Shown: positions 35,340 through 45,033, counted from the stretch's first letter. The stretch: 64,000 bases of DNA from Candidatus Gastranaerophilales bacterium (GCA_944324825.1 CALUXU010000002.1:62001-126000); one strand, 5' to 3'. The notes: generated by a model not told the origin, from the letters alone. Numbers and translations: made by a program.

Positions 35340-36941
35340 CTAATATTTTAACTTAGATTTAGCATACTCTATTGCGGAATTTTCGTCATAAAATACATTA
35401 TCATACCCGATTTGATTCACTATTGATAATGAATCCAATTGCTCAACCACATCTTTATTAGACACCAAAAGAACTTTGATATGCTGTGACTTTAATCTTA
35501 CAATAATATCTTCAAGTGCAAACACTGCTGAAATATCCAGCAAATCATCGGCATCATAGTTTAATATAAGATATTCTGTTCCCAGTACATCATCAAAATG
35601 CGATACTAATTGAGTTGCAGAGCCGAAAAAGAACTGACCTTCAATATGCACCACACGTATTTTATGCTTGTAATCTTTCTCCAACACTCTTTCCATCTGC
35701 ATAATATCTGCATCATAAACCTTTTTATGAACTGTTTTGGCCTTATCCGCAACACGTTTTGCATACAATAAAGCAGCAAGAGTAATACCTGCTCCAACAG
35801 CAAATATCAAATTATAAAATACAGTCAGTAAAAATACTACAAACAGAATCAACAAGTCATCTTTCGGCGCATATCTTATGACTTTTAAGAATTTCATATC
35901 AATAATGTCATACCCGATTTTCATAAGGATAGCTGCAAGAACCGCAAGCGGTATCTGTGCAACAAAACCGGAACATTGATATAACAATACTAAAAGTATT
36001 AAAGGATTAATAATTGTGGTCAGTTTGGTAGTAGAACCGGAATTTAGTGCCGCAACGGTACGCATCGTAGCAGCAGAACCGCCCAGAGAACCTGTTAGGG
36101 CACAAACAAAGTTACCGATTCCCAATGCACCTAAAATATGCTTTGGACTTGACTTTGCTTTCATTATTGAATCAGAAACCAATCCGGTTAACAAAGACTC
36201 CGCAGAAAATACAATTGCAAGGGTCAAAGCATAAGGTATATAAGAAATCAGTTTATTGATATCAAAATAAGGTGTAACAATAGACGGAAATGCCACTGAT
36301 ACATCAGATATTCTGTCCAGATTTAATCCAAGTTTTATAGAAATAAAAGTTGCCAGTATCAATGCAAGAATCTGTGACGGAATAATTTTATTTAGTTTTC
36401 TGGGAGTTCCAAATACTATTAATAATGTTAAAGCTCCAATCAATAGAGCATCCGCATTTGCAGTCAATATTGAGGTATGAATATGTAATACAGTTTCCAA
36501 AGTTGATGACAAAGCTTTATGCCCCATCAAAGGATTAAGCTGCAGAATAATAATTATAACCCCGACACCGTTCATAAAGCCTGATATCACGGGATACGGG
36601 ACATATTTAACGATAGACGGAATATTCGTCAGCGCAGATATAAATTGGAATACGGCGGCCATCATAATAATCGTAACAGCTGCTTTGATATCATATCCCA
36701 ACGCCGTCATCATTGAAGCAATTACAATCGCAACAGGCCCTGTTGTACCGGAAACAATCGGAATCTTAGGTCCCAGAAGCCCGACTGTTAAACATAAAAT
36801 AATTGCCCCCCACAAACCTGCACTTGCGCCAAAACCGGTTGCGACCCCGAAGGCGAGAGCCTGCGGTAAAGTAATTATTGCAGAATTTATTCCGCCGAAT
36901 AAATCCCCTGTTAATATACTAAGTCTTTCCTTTATTCTCAT
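35340..36941 (-). CDS. SulP family anion transporter with STAS domain
   Basis: 533-residue inner-membrane transporter: hydrophobic SulP core (about residues 5-395, with 'VSGTTGPVAIVIASM', 'GFMNGVGVIII' and 'ALGIGNFVCALTGSLGGSAATMRTVAALNSG') followed by a cytoplasmic STAS domain (about 425-533, 'VVHIEGQFFFGSATQL', 'LNYDADDLLDISAVFAL'). SulP proteins carry sulfate, bicarbonate or other anions; the substrate cannot be read from sequence. No Shine-Dalgarno; TAATAT (36948-36953) lies six bases before the ATG. Divergent from the HPP-like gene with only 43 bp between start codons. Confidence 0.92.
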   Translation of the reverse strand: MRIKERLSILTGDLFGGINSAIITLPQALAFGVATGFGASAGLWGAIILCLTVGLLGPKIPIVSGTTGPVAIVIASMMTALGYDIKAAVTIIMMAAVFQFISALTNIPSIVKYVPYPVISGFMNGVGVIIIILQLNPLMGHKALSSTLETVLHIHTSILTANADALLIGALTLLIVFGTPRKLNKIIPSQILALILATFISIKLGLNLDRISDVSVAFPSIVTPYFDINKLISYIPYALTLAIVFSAESLLTGLVSDSIMKAKSSPKHILGALGIGNFVCALTGSLGGSAATMRTVAALNSGSTTKLTTIINPLILLVLLYQCSGFVAQIPLAVLAAILMKIGYDIIDMKFLKVIRYAPKDDLLILFVVFLLTVFYNLIFAVGAGITLAALLYAKRVADKAKTVHKKVYDADIMQMERVLEKDYKHKIRVVHIEGQFFFGSATQLVSHFDDVLGTEYLILNYDADDLLDISAVFALEDIIVRLKSQHIKVLLVSNKDVVEQLDSLSIVNQIGYDNVFYDENSAIEYAKSKLKY

Positions 36942-36984
36942 AAAATAATATTAACATAATTATTTTAGTTTTATAATTAATTCT
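36942..36984. promoter_or_regulatory. 43-bp divergent promoter region
   Basis: Both start codons flank 43 bp that must hold two promoters: TATAAT (36972-36977) seven bases before the plus-strand ATG, and TAATAT (36948-36953, minus) six bases before the SulP ATG. The -35 of each falls on or near the -10 of the other, so the two polymerases would exclude each other. Confidence 0.6.
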
Positions 36985-37911
36985 ATGGATACGCACGCAC
37001 TCAAAATAATAAAAATAGAACGATACATTTTAGCAATCGCAATGACTGTTGTGATGTTTTTGATTGCACAAATCAGCGGGCAGAAAGAAATTATATTTCC
37101 GGAAGTTCTGGCAATTATGACAGGTGCATGGATTGCAAAAAGACAGCCCTGGAACGTAAACAAAAAGAGAATATTTATACTGACCTGCCTTGCCTCAATC
37201 ATTGGTGTTGCAATCGTCAGGTATATCCATCTCGATTTATTTTTCCAAGTTGCAATTTGTTTTGTATTGGTCGGTATATCACTGTTATTATTAAGAACCA
37301 ATTTTATCCCAATAATATCTGCCTGTATACTGCCGGTTTATATGGGAACAACAAGCTGGATATACTCCGTATCAGTAAGCATTATGGCATTAATTATTAT
37401 TATCGGGCAATGGTTGATGGAAAAATACCATATGCGCTCAATAAACCATTTTTCTGCGGAGGAATTTGATATAAAAAAAGAAACAAAATGGTGGCTTAAA
37501 CTGTTCTTGATCTTCGGAATAATATCAGTTATACCAATAGAAAGCCGAAATATTTTCTTTCTGGCACCGCCGCTTATCGTGACATTTGTTGAATTTGCGA
37601 ATCCGAAAAGCCCTTTAAGAGAAAAACCGCTGGAAATATTTGAAATTCTTGTTTTTGCATCTGTTATAGGAACAATGCTCAGAATACTTTTGAATACATA
37701 TCTGGATTGTCCGCTTGTTATATGCGCAATTTTTGCCTGCATATTTTTATTTATAGCATTTGACTATAGCCGGATTACATTTCCTCCGGCAGGCGCAATT
37801 CTTTTACTGCCAATGATTTTAAGAGCAGAGGACTTAAAACTATTTCCTCTGGAAGTAATAGTTGGTGCAATGATTATTATACCTTTATCAATGTTCTTGT
37901 TTAAAAAGTAG
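36985..37911 (+). CDS. HPP-like membrane protein
   Basis: 308-residue integral membrane protein with about 10 helices in two similar halves. 'FLAPPLIVTFVEFANPKSPLREKP' and 'SRITFPPAGAILLLPMIL' resemble the HPP-family motifs ('aaPfgas...f..p.splaqp' and 'hPPggat'). HPP proteins transport nitrite or are uncharacterised. The neighbouring divergent SulP anion transporter makes an anion-related role plausible (inference). No Shine-Dalgarno; TATAAT seven bases before the ATG predicts a leaderless mRNA. Confidence 0.65.
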   Translation: MDTHALKIIKIERYILAIAMTVVMFLIAQISGQKEIIFPEVLAIMTGAWIAKRQPWNVNKKRIFILTCLASIIGVAIVRYIHLDLFFQVAICFVLVGISLLLLRTNFIPIISACILPVYMGTTSWIYSVSVSIMALIIIIGQWLMEKYHMRSINHFSAEEFDIKKETKWWLKLFLIFGIISVIPIESRNIFFLAPPLIVTFVEFANPKSPLREKPLEIFEILVFASVIGTMLRILLNTYLDCPLVICAIFACIFLFIAFDYSRITFPPAGAILLLPMILRAEDLKLFPLEVIVGAMIIIPLSMFLFKK

Positions 37912-38013
37912 GACGAAAAATTCTGGACCGCTTATTTTATTCTTGAAATCGATATATCCTTGACGTACAATAAAGGTGTAGATTTGACACTAGTATTTTA
38001 GATGGGATTATAT

Positions 38014-39807
38014 ATGGATAAGAAAAACATAAGAAATATCGCGATTATTGCACACGTTGACCACGGTAAAACCACAATGGTTGACTGTATGTTGAAACAA
38101 GCCGGAGTATTTCGCGACAACCAACAAGTTCAAGAACGAGTTTTGGACAGCAACGATTTAGAAAAAGAAAGAGGAATCACAATCCTGTCTAAAAATATAT
38201 CCATTAACTACAAGGGCTGTAAGATAAATGTAGTTGATACCCCGGGTCACGCTGATTTTGGCGGAGAAGTTGAACGGGTACTGGGAATGGTAGATGGTGC
38301 TCTTCTGATTGTCGATGCTGCAGAAGGTCCTATGCCTCAGACAAGATTTGTACTGTCAAAGGCACTGGAATTGGGGATTAAAATTATCGTTGTTTTAAAC
38401 AAAATTGATAAACCGGCAGCAGACCCGGATAGAGCACTTGATAAGGTATTCGATTTGTTTACGGAATTGACCGACAGAGAAGATTTGATTGATTTCCCGT
38501 ATCTTTATGCAAGCAGTTTGCACGGTTTTGCAATCAAAGAGCTTGATGACGAAAGAAAAGACGTAACCCCTCTATTGGATGCAATTTTAGAAAATATTGC
38601 ACCGCCAGAGGGAGATGTTAATAAACCATTACAGTTTCAGGCTACAACTTTGGATTATAACGAATACGTCGGACGAATTGTTGCAGGCCGTATCGTAAAC
38701 GGGAAAATATCATCACAGGAGCAGGTTGCTTTGTGTAAAGCAGACGGCAGCATTGAAAGAGGAAAGATTGCAAAGCTTTATGAATTTAAAGACTTGGGAC
38801 GTGAAGAAACCGATTATGCGGAAGCAGGTGATATTGTTGCAATCGCAGGGTTCCCTGATATTCAGATAGGTGAAACCATTTGTGAACTCAATAATCCAAT
38901 GCCTTTACCTCTTATAAAAGTTGATGAGCCAACTCTGCAGATGAATTTCTCCGTAAACGACAGCCCGTTAGCCGGAACAGAAGGGAAATTTGTCACAAGC
39001 CGTCAATTGAGAAAAAGACTGTATAACGAGCTTGAAAAAAACGTAAGTTTAAGAGTTGAGGATACTGAAAGTACTGATGTATTCAGAGTAAGCGGACGCG
39101 GGGAATTACATTTAGGTATATTAATAGAAACAATGCGCCGCGAAGGATATGAGTTTCAGATTTCAAAACCGGAGGTTATTTACAAGGAAATAAACGGTGA
39201 ACAATGCGAACCATTTGAAAATCTGCTTGTTGATGTGCCTGATGAAGCATCAGGAAGCTGTATAGACAGATTATCAAACAGAAAAGCAACAATGCTTGAA
39301 ATGAAATCCTCTAACGGCAGAACTAAGTTGAAGTTTTCAATACCTGCACGCGGTCTGATTGGATTCAGAAACGAATTTATGCGAATGACCCGAGGCGAAG
39401 GTATTATGTACCATACGTTTGACAGTTATAAACCTTATGCCGGAGATATCCCGAAACAAAGAAGCGGCTCAATACTGGCGCACGAAAGCGGAGAAGCAAT
39501 TCCTTACGCTTTGGCTCAATATGAAGACAGAGGTGTTTTCTTTATCACTCCAAAGACAAAAGTTTATAGAGGTATGATAATAGGAGAAGGCAACAAGGCT
39601 CAGGATATCGCGGTTAATATTTGTAAGACGAAGAAATTAACCAATATGAGAAGTTCTACCGCAGATGTTATGGTAACACTGCAGGCACCGAAAATTTTAT
39701 CCCTTGAAGATTGTATGGAATATATTGCTGAAGATGAACTTGTTGAAATTACACCTGAGAATATCAGAATGCGTAAGGTTGATTTAGTTAAGTTCAGAAG
39801 TATATAG
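38014..39807 (+). CDS. typA: Ribosome-associated GTPase TypA/BipA
   Basis: Translational GTPase of the EF-G family acting in 50S assembly and stress adaptation (597 aa). G1 'AHVDHGKTTMVD', switch I 'ERGITILSKN', G3 'DTPGHADFGGEVE', G4 'NKIDKP', then domains II, III, V and the TypA-specific C-terminal domain ('GRGELHLGILIETMRREGYE', 'RGLIGFRNEFMRMTRGEG'). The start ATG at 38014 gives the common 'MDKKNIRNIAIIAHVDHG' N-terminus; an in-frame ATG at 38002 is possible. A TTGACA at 37984-37989 lies upstream. Monocistronic. Confidence 0.95.
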   Translation: MDKKNIRNIAIIAHVDHGKTTMVDCMLKQAGVFRDNQQVQERVLDSNDLEKERGITILSKNISINYKGCKINVVDTPGHADFGGEVERVLGMVDGALLIVDAAEGPMPQTRFVLSKALELGIKIIVVLNKIDKPAADPDRALDKVFDLFTELTDREDLIDFPYLYASSLHGFAIKELDDERKDVTPLLDAILENIAPPEGDVNKPLQFQATTLDYNEYVGRIVAGRIVNGKISSQEQVALCKADGSIERGKIAKLYEFKDLGREETDYAEAGDIVAIAGFPDIQIGETICELNNPMPLPLIKVDEPTLQMNFSVNDSPLAGTEGKFVTSRQLRKRLYNELEKNVSLRVEDTESTDVFRVSGRGELHLGILIETMRREGYEFQISKPEVIYKEINGEQCEPFENLLVDVPDEASGSCIDRLSNRKATMLEMKSSNGRTKLKFSIPARGLIGFRNEFMRMTRGEGIMYHTFDSYKPYAGDIPKQRSGSILAHESGEAIPYALAQYEDRGVFFITPKTKVYRGMIIGEGNKAQDIAVNICKTKKLTNMRSSTADVMVTLQAPKILSLEDCMEYIAEDELVEITPENIRMRKVDLVKFRSI

Positions 39808-40198
39808 GTTATTGAAATACTTTGCTGCCGAAATATTGAGATTCTTCGCTGCCGCTCGTAATGACGTAAACCCGTCATTACGAGGAGGGAATTTTATTCC
39901 CGACGAAGTAATCTTTTTTGTTTAATAGATTGCCGCGGCTTCGCCTCACAATGACAGGTTTCTATTCACCTTCCACGAATCACTAAACCTACACCTCACC
40001 CTTTAATCCCTCTCCTATCAGGAGAGGGAATTCTTAAATCCACTTAATCACTTAGTCACTTGTAAAAAAGAGATTCTTCGGCTAAAGCCTCAGAATGACA
40101 GATTTCCATTCACTCCTCACTATTCACTGAAATACATTTACCCCTCCTCAAACTCAAATGAATATGCGGGAAATTAACCAAATACATTCCCCCCCCTA
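39808..40198. repeat. Intergenic block of palindromic repeats
   Basis: A 391-bp gap without a gene, packed with hairpins: CGTAATGACG 39857-39866 / CGTCATTACG 39873-39882; GGGAAT 39887-39892 / ATTCCC 39896-39901; CCCTCTCC 40008-40015 / GGAGAGGG 40021-40028; and a symmetrical ATTCT-TC-GGCT-AA-AGCC-TC-AGAAT at 40073-40096. Three units share the frame 'GATT...TCG...AATGACA' (near 39841, 39921, 40071), two followed by 'TTTC.ATTCAC'. They look like dispersed REP-like units accumulated behind typA. Confidence 0.7.
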
Positions 40199-40226
40199 TT
40201 GTCTTTTCTTCAAATTTAATTAAAAT
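40199..40226 (+). promoter_or_regulatory. Promoter of the 40233 gene, leaderless spacing
   Basis: TTGTCT (40199-40204), 16 bp, TAAAAT (40221-40226), six bases (ATAATT), then the ATG at 40233; no Shine-Dalgarno. Confidence 0.65.
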
Positions 40227-40232
40227 ATAATT

Positions 40233-40949
40233 ATGAGGAAGATTATTAGTGTGTGTTTAATAACTTTATTGCTGCAAGGAATAGTTTTTGCAGCACCTGA
40301 AACCCCTTCTCAGCCGTTTCAAAAAATGAATCAGGAGCAGGAGGAAGCCAATCAGGCTGCTAATGAAGAATTAGACGAACTTACCGACCCGACAAGCGAA
40401 ACTCAGCCTAACGGCAGTGATATAAAGCCTGATAAAGTTTATTCTCAAGCGGAATACGAACAAATTTACAGAGATTTGGAAGTCCCGACATTTAGATTTA
40501 TCCACGATGTTGACCCTGACCAGTATTATGATATGAAAGATGCAGCGTGGTCACCGTATCCTTTGATGCGATTAAACTCTCCGATTTATTTTAAATCAAT
40601 AACAATCATGCCGGGATACTACCTTTTGACTCCAAGACAATATAAAGACGACTGGTATATTCTCTTTAAAGAGGCCGGAAAAGTTAAATATATAATTCCT
40701 GTTTTTGAAAAGAATTATACAGATCCGATGTATTACCATAACAATCTGCCTGAACTTGATATGAAAAAGTCACAACGCTGGATGATAAGATTCTTAAACG
40801 GACTCGGCAAGTATATCAAAAAATCGAAACGAAAACCGCCTATTAAGACAAATCTGGAATTAACCGATTTAGATAATAAGTTTTTATTAATAGAAGTTTA
40901 CTACGGCTCAATGCGTTATAAAACCATATTTAGAACCGAAAAATTTTAA
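40233..40949 (+). CDS. Secreted hypothetical protein (238 aa)
   Basis: N-terminal signal peptide (residues 1-20, 'MRKIISVCLITLLLQGIVFA' with cleavage after FA-A). After an acidic, Gln/Asn/Pro-rich linker (about 25-70) comes a folded basic domain with 'RFIHDVDPDQYYDMKDAAWSPYPLMRL' and 'LLTPRQYKDDWYILFKEAGKVKYIIPVFEK'. A second secreted gene in this window (46791-47387) shares the 'LL..P.....D..Y..l..' style of domain ('GFYRIIGEKKDDGVYLELYQSHK'), so the two may be distant relatives. Function unknown. Confidence 0.75.
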   Translation: MRKIISVCLITLLLQGIVFAAPETPSQPFQKMNQEQEEANQAANEELDELTDPTSETQPNGSDIKPDKVYSQAEYEQIYRDLEVPTFRFIHDVDPDQYYDMKDAAWSPYPLMRLNSPIYFKSITIMPGYYLLTPRQYKDDWYILFKEAGKVKYIIPVFEKNYTDPMYYHNNLPELDMKKSQRWMIRFLNGLGKYIKKSKRKPPIKTNLELTDLDNKFLLIEVYYGSMRYKTIFRTEKF

Positions 40950-41029
40950 TAACAAAAATCCATATTTTTTATAATTGGAAATATGGATAATATTATGTAT
41001 AATGTTATTAAAACTAGGAGGGAACTTTT

Positions 41030-42232
41030 TTGAAAAGAAGATTTTATAACTGGAAAAAAATGATTGTGTGCTCTCTGGTATTATTGGCCGCACCTATGGC
41101 AGTAATGGCAGCGGATGCAACCCCGGATGAATTGTATGACAATGTCTGGAGATTGATTAATACAAAATACGTTGACCTGTCAGATAACGGGCAGGTTTGG
41201 ACCAGATGGAGAACCAAGTATCAAAACAAACTTAAGACTCCGGAAGATGCTTATGTCGCAATAGACACAATGTTGACAAGTTTAAATGACCCGTATACAA
41301 GATTTTTAGACCCTAAAGAGTTCGCAGAGGAAACCTCCTCTATCAAAGGCTCTTTGAAAGGTATCGGAGTTCAAATCGGTTTGAAAGACGGGAATCTTGT
41401 TGTAATAGAACCGGTTGTAGGTTCACCTGCGGAAAAAGCAGGATTACTTGCAGACGATAAAATTCTTGAAATCAACGGCGTATCTACAAAAGGGATTAAC
41501 ATAGAGAAAGCCGCCGAATTAATTAGAGGAGAAGTCGGAACACAGGTTAAACTTCTTGTAAAAAGAAAAGACATGGAGCCTTTAACCTTCAATGTTACAA
41601 GAGCAGAAATTGAAGTTAAGGCCGTATCCACAAAACCGCCTATTGAGGTTCAAATCCCTGATGATATTCAATATATCAGACTAACATCTTTTATCAGCAA
41701 AAACGCATCAAGCGAAATCAGAGATATACTTATCAAATCTCGTGATAAAAAAGGGTATATTCTTGATTTACGTTCAAATCCGGGCGGTCTGCTGAGCAAT
41801 GCGGTTATAATGTCCAGAATGTTCCTGCGACCGGGAGAAACAATTGTAAGCACCGTTGACAGATACGGATACAAAGACACAATGAAAACAGGCGGCGGAA
41901 AAATTACAAACAAACCTCTGGTTGTTATAATCAATAAGGGTTCAGCCTCCGCAAGTGAAATCTTTAGCGGAGCAATGAAAGAAAATCACCGTGCAACAAT
42001 TGTCGGCGAACAATCCTTCGGGAAAGGGCTTGTACAGGAAATAAACAAACTTCCTTACGGCTCAGGAGTAAATATTACTATCCAGAGATATTTGACTCCT
42101 GACGGCAACGATATTCACAAAAAAGGTATCACTCCTGATGTGGTGGTAAAATTAACGGAAGAAAACGTTAAAAATAAAGATGATGTACAATTAAAAGAGG
42201 CTATTAAAGTACTTCAAGGGCAATGCAATTAA
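41030..42232 (+). CDS. ctpA: S41 family C-terminal processing protease (CtpA type)
   Basis: Exported serine protease (400 aa) anchored by an N-terminal signal segment (about residues 9-28). PDZ domain (about 95-175, 'GIGVQIGLKDGNLVVIEPVVGSPAEKAGLLADD') followed by the S41 core: 'LRSNPGGLLSNAV', catalytic Ser in 'NKGSASASEIFSGAM' and Lys in 'SFGKGLVQ'. TTG start with AGGAGG 8 nt upstream; TATAAT at 40999-41004. Overlaps recJ by 10 bp, so the two are coupled. Confidence 0.94.
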   Translation: MKRRFYNWKKMIVCSLVLLAAPMAVMAADATPDELYDNVWRLINTKYVDLSDNGQVWTRWRTKYQNKLKTPEDAYVAIDTMLTSLNDPYTRFLDPKEFAEETSSIKGSLKGIGVQIGLKDGNLVVIEPVVGSPAEKAGLLADDKILEINGVSTKGINIEKAAELIRGEVGTQVKLLVKRKDMEPLTFNVTRAEIEVKAVSTKPPIEVQIPDDIQYIRLTSFISKNASSEIRDILIKSRDKKGYILDLRSNPGGLLSNAVIMSRMFLRPGETIVSTVDRYGYKDTMKTGGGKITNKPLVVIINKGSASASEIFSGAMKENHRATIVGEQSFGKGLVQEINKLPYGSGVNITIQRYLTPDGNDIHKKGITPDVVVKLTEENVKNKDDVQLKEAIKVLQGQCN

Positions 42233-44583
42233 AGGAATGGAAAATAAATAAGAGTGATGAGGCAAAGCCGCTCATTGAGCGGCTTCTCTCTGCACGCGGA
42301 ATCAAAACTCCAAAAGAAATTGAAAATTTTATTAACCCTTTAACGATTCAATTAACGCATCCCAATGCTTTTTGTGATATGCAAAAAGCGGTTGAGAGAA
42401 TTTCTGCCGCAATTGATAAAGGAGAAAATATTCTAATCTACGGGGATTTTGATGCAGACGGGCTCACCTCTACATCTGTTATGGTTAAAACGCTAACCTA
42501 TTTAGGCGCAAACGTTTCTTATTTTATACCGAATAGAGAAGGTGACGGACACGGGCTCAATTCAAACGCATTAGTTAAATTGATGGTATCAAAGAAGCCT
42601 AAACTTATAATAACCGTTGATTGCGGTATCAGTAATGTAGAAGAAGTTAAATTTATAAACAGCTTCAAAATAGATGTAATCTTAACAGACCACCACGAAG
42701 CACCCGAGGTTTTGCCTGAAGCTTTTGCAATTATAAATCCTAAGGCCCCAAATGCTCTGGATGAAAAATTATCCGCCTCCGAAATAAATTACCTTACCTC
42801 ACTTGCGGGCTGCGGTGTTGCATTCAAAGTTGCGCAAGGAATACTGGAAAAATACGATAAACTCTCGTTTCTTTACGAAATCTTACCGTTTGTCGCGGTC
42901 GGAACAATTGCCGATGTTGTACCTCTGATTGGTGAAAACAGATATTTTGTCGTAAAAGGGCTTGATTTAATTGCTCAAGGCAAGCATTACGGTCTAAAAA
43001 GGCTTTTGGATAACGCAGGTTATTCAAATATCGATGAAGGTATCACTTCTGAACAAGTTGCATTCGGTATTGCGCCACGAATTAATGCCTCAGGACGTCT
43101 TGATGCCGTTGATGATGCTATAAAAGTTTTGATAAGCGATAACAGACAGGAGGTTGAAATGGCTGTTATTTCGCTTGAAAACTTTAACAAGATAAGACAG
43201 GATTTATGCCATAATACGTTCCTTGAAGCAGATGATATGGCACGAAATATAAAAGATAACGCAATTGTCTTATTCAAGCCGGACTGGCATATCGGTATTA
43301 TAGGTATTGTTGCATCAAAGCTTGTTGACAAATACCACAAGCCGACCTTCTTGATGACGTATTCGGAAGAAACAAAGCAAATACGCTGCTCCGCACGCGG
43401 AGTTGAAGGAGTTGCCGCACTCAATCTGTATGACATTATCTCAAATATTTCGGATAAATTAGACGGATTCGGCGGTCATACACTTGCCGCAGGGCTTTCC
43501 TTCAGTGAAACTAAAACAACGTTTGAAGAAGTAAAAAAAGGTTTAATTGATACCGTAAATGAAGCATTGGCAGGCGAAAAAATTATTCCTGTTTTGAACG
43601 TGGATATGGAGCTTGAACCTGATGATATATCTGTATCTCTTGTTGAAGAATTGAAAAAACTTGAGCCTTACGGAGCATCAAATCCTCAGCCGCTGTTTGT
43701 TATAAATAATTTTATCCTTAAAGAAAAGAGATTAATGGGTTCAAACAAAGAACATTTACGTTTAACCATAGAAAAGAATGAACAGGTATTTAATGCAATA
43801 TGGTGGTCAAAAGGTGATATTCCTCTAAAAAACGGTGACACTCTGGATATTGCGTTTTATCCGCAGATTAACACTTTCAACGGTCAAACAACAGTGCAGT
43901 TGATAATAAAAGATTTGCATTCAGAATCTTTAATAATCGAGGAAGAACATTCTCAGGGGATAAAGATTTATGACCACAGGCAAAAAACGGGTATTTATAA
44001 ACAGGTAAACGATTACTTAAAAACAACAAAGATGGATACCCTTGTTTTTGCAGAGGACAAAGCCGTTATTGAACAGCTCAAGCCTTATTCTGAAATATCT
44101 TCAAGAATCATAAACCGCAGCGGATTAAAAAAATGTGATTCACTGATGTTTTTTGACTATCCGGCATGCTGCGAATTGTTTGAAGCAATACTTATAAAAA
44201 CGTCACCTGTAGTTATTCATTATATGAATTATTCCGTTCGCCACAGCGAAGAAGAACTCTTGAAAACGTTATCCGGCATGATTCGTTTTGTATGCAACAA
44301 CAGAAACGGAGTATTTGATTTAAACAACAGCTCTATATTCTTAGGAATAACACCTGAACTTGTAGTACTCGCCCTGAATCTGCTTGAAGAAGCGGGATTA
44401 ATTAATATTACTGAAAGAAACGAAAATTATTATATATTAACTACTCAAGGGCATGCAGAAATCCCTGTTGTTAACACACTTGATGCATATGCGGAATTCA
44501 ACATCGAATACAGTAGTATCAAGGGTTTCAAAGATTCTTTCCAAACTGCGGATTTATCATCAATAAGTGTATGTATGGCATGA
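42223..44583 (+). CDS. recJ: Single-stranded-DNA exonuclease RecJ
   Basis: 5'-3' exonuclease for recombination and mismatch repair (786 aa). DHH phosphoesterase motifs 'IYGDFDADGLTSTS' (about residue 68), 'VDCGISN', 'ILTDHHEAPE' (about 160) and 'VGTIADVVPL'; DHHA1 motif 'GGHTLAAGLSF'; OB domain after 480. The ~200-residue C-terminal extension beyond the E. coli length includes a winged-helix-like segment ('PELVVLALNLLEEAGLINI'), as in cyanobacterial and Firmicute RecJ. Start overlaps ctpA. Confidence 0.95.
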   Translation: MQLKEWKINKSDEAKPLIERLLSARGIKTPKEIENFINPLTIQLTHPNAFCDMQKAVERISAAIDKGENILIYGDFDADGLTSTSVMVKTLTYLGANVSYFIPNREGDGHGLNSNALVKLMVSKKPKLIITVDCGISNVEEVKFINSFKIDVILTDHHEAPEVLPEAFAIINPKAPNALDEKLSASEINYLTSLAGCGVAFKVAQGILEKYDKLSFLYEILPFVAVGTIADVVPLIGENRYFVVKGLDLIAQGKHYGLKRLLDNAGYSNIDEGITSEQVAFGIAPRINASGRLDAVDDAIKVLISDNRQEVEMAVISLENFNKIRQDLCHNTFLEADDMARNIKDNAIVLFKPDWHIGIIGIVASKLVDKYHKPTFLMTYSEETKQIRCSARGVEGVAALNLYDIISNISDKLDGFGGHTLAAGLSFSETKTTFEEVKKGLIDTVNEALAGEKIIPVLNVDMELEPDDISVSLVEELKKLEPYGASNPQPLFVINNFILKEKRLMGSNKEHLRLTIEKNEQVFNAIWWSKGDIPLKNGDTLDIAFYPQINTFNGQTTVQLIIKDLHSESLIIEEEHSQGIKIYDHRQKTGIYKQVNDYLKTTKMDTLVFAEDKAVIEQLKPYSEISSRIINRSGLKKCDSLMFFDYPACCELFEAILIKTSPVVIHYMNYSVRHSEEELLKTLSGMIRFVCNNRNGVFDLNNSSIFLGITPELVVLALNLLEEAGLINITERNENYYILTTQGHAEIPVVNTLDAYAEFNIEYSSIKGFKDSFQTADLSSISVCMA

Positions 44584-44621
44584 AAGCCAATAAAATAAGC
44601 AAAATAGTTGAAATTTAACTG

Positions 44622-44649
44622 TTGCATTATTTTCTGTATTCAATATAAT
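44622..44649 (+). promoter_or_regulatory. Promoter of hup
   Basis: TTGCAT (44622-44627), 16 bp, TATAAT (44644-44649). The leader of about 30 nt contains AAAGGAG before the ATG at 44686. Confidence 0.65.
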
Positions 44650-44685
44650 ATGGTATGTACACATAGGAAAGGAGTTTTATCTATT

Positions 44686-44964
44686 ATGAACAAAGAAGAA
44701 TTAGTACAAGAAATTTCTAAAAAAGCTAAAGTTACTCAAAAAGAAGCTGGCGAAGTTTTAAACGCATTAGTTGATACTATTCAAAAAACAGTTTCTAAAG
44801 GTAAAAAAGTTACTTTAGTTGGTTTCGGTACTTTCGAATCTCGTAAGAGAGCAGCTAGAAACGGTAGAAACCCACAAACTGGTAAAGAAATTTCTATCCC
44901 TGCTAAAACTGTTCCAGTATTCTCAGCTGGTAAAAGATTCAAAACAGTTGTTAACGGCAAATAG
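44686..44964 (+). CDS. hup: HU family DNA-binding protein
   Basis: Nucleoid protein that bends DNA as a dimer (92 aa). Standard HU features: 'MNKEELVQEISKKAKVTQKEAGEVLNAL' helices, 'GFGTFESRKRAARNGRNPQTGKEI' beta arm with the DNA-intercalating 'RNPQTG', and 'PAKTVPVFSAGKRFK'. GGAG is 11 nt before the ATG; the in-frame extension to 44608 would start within the promoter. Codon bias (GCT, GGT, TTA, AGA) matches nifJ and indicates high expression. Monocistronic with own promoter and terminator. Confidence 0.96.
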   Translation: MNKEELVQEISKKAKVTQKEAGEVLNALVDTIQKTVSKGKKVTLVGFGTFESRKRAARNGRNPQTGKEISIPAKTVPVFSAGKRFKTVVNGK

Positions 44965-44986
44965 TTAATTTCTGAAAAATAATTTG

Positions 44987-45016
44987 AACCCGGAGGCTTG
45001 AACTCCGGGTTTATTT
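44987..45016 (+). terminator. Terminator of hup
   Basis: A 9-bp stem (AACCCGGAG 44987-44995 / CTCCGGGTT 45003-45011) with a 7-nt loop, followed by TATTTTAT. Confidence 0.85.
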
Positions 45017-45033
45017 TATGTTAATTTAGAGTC

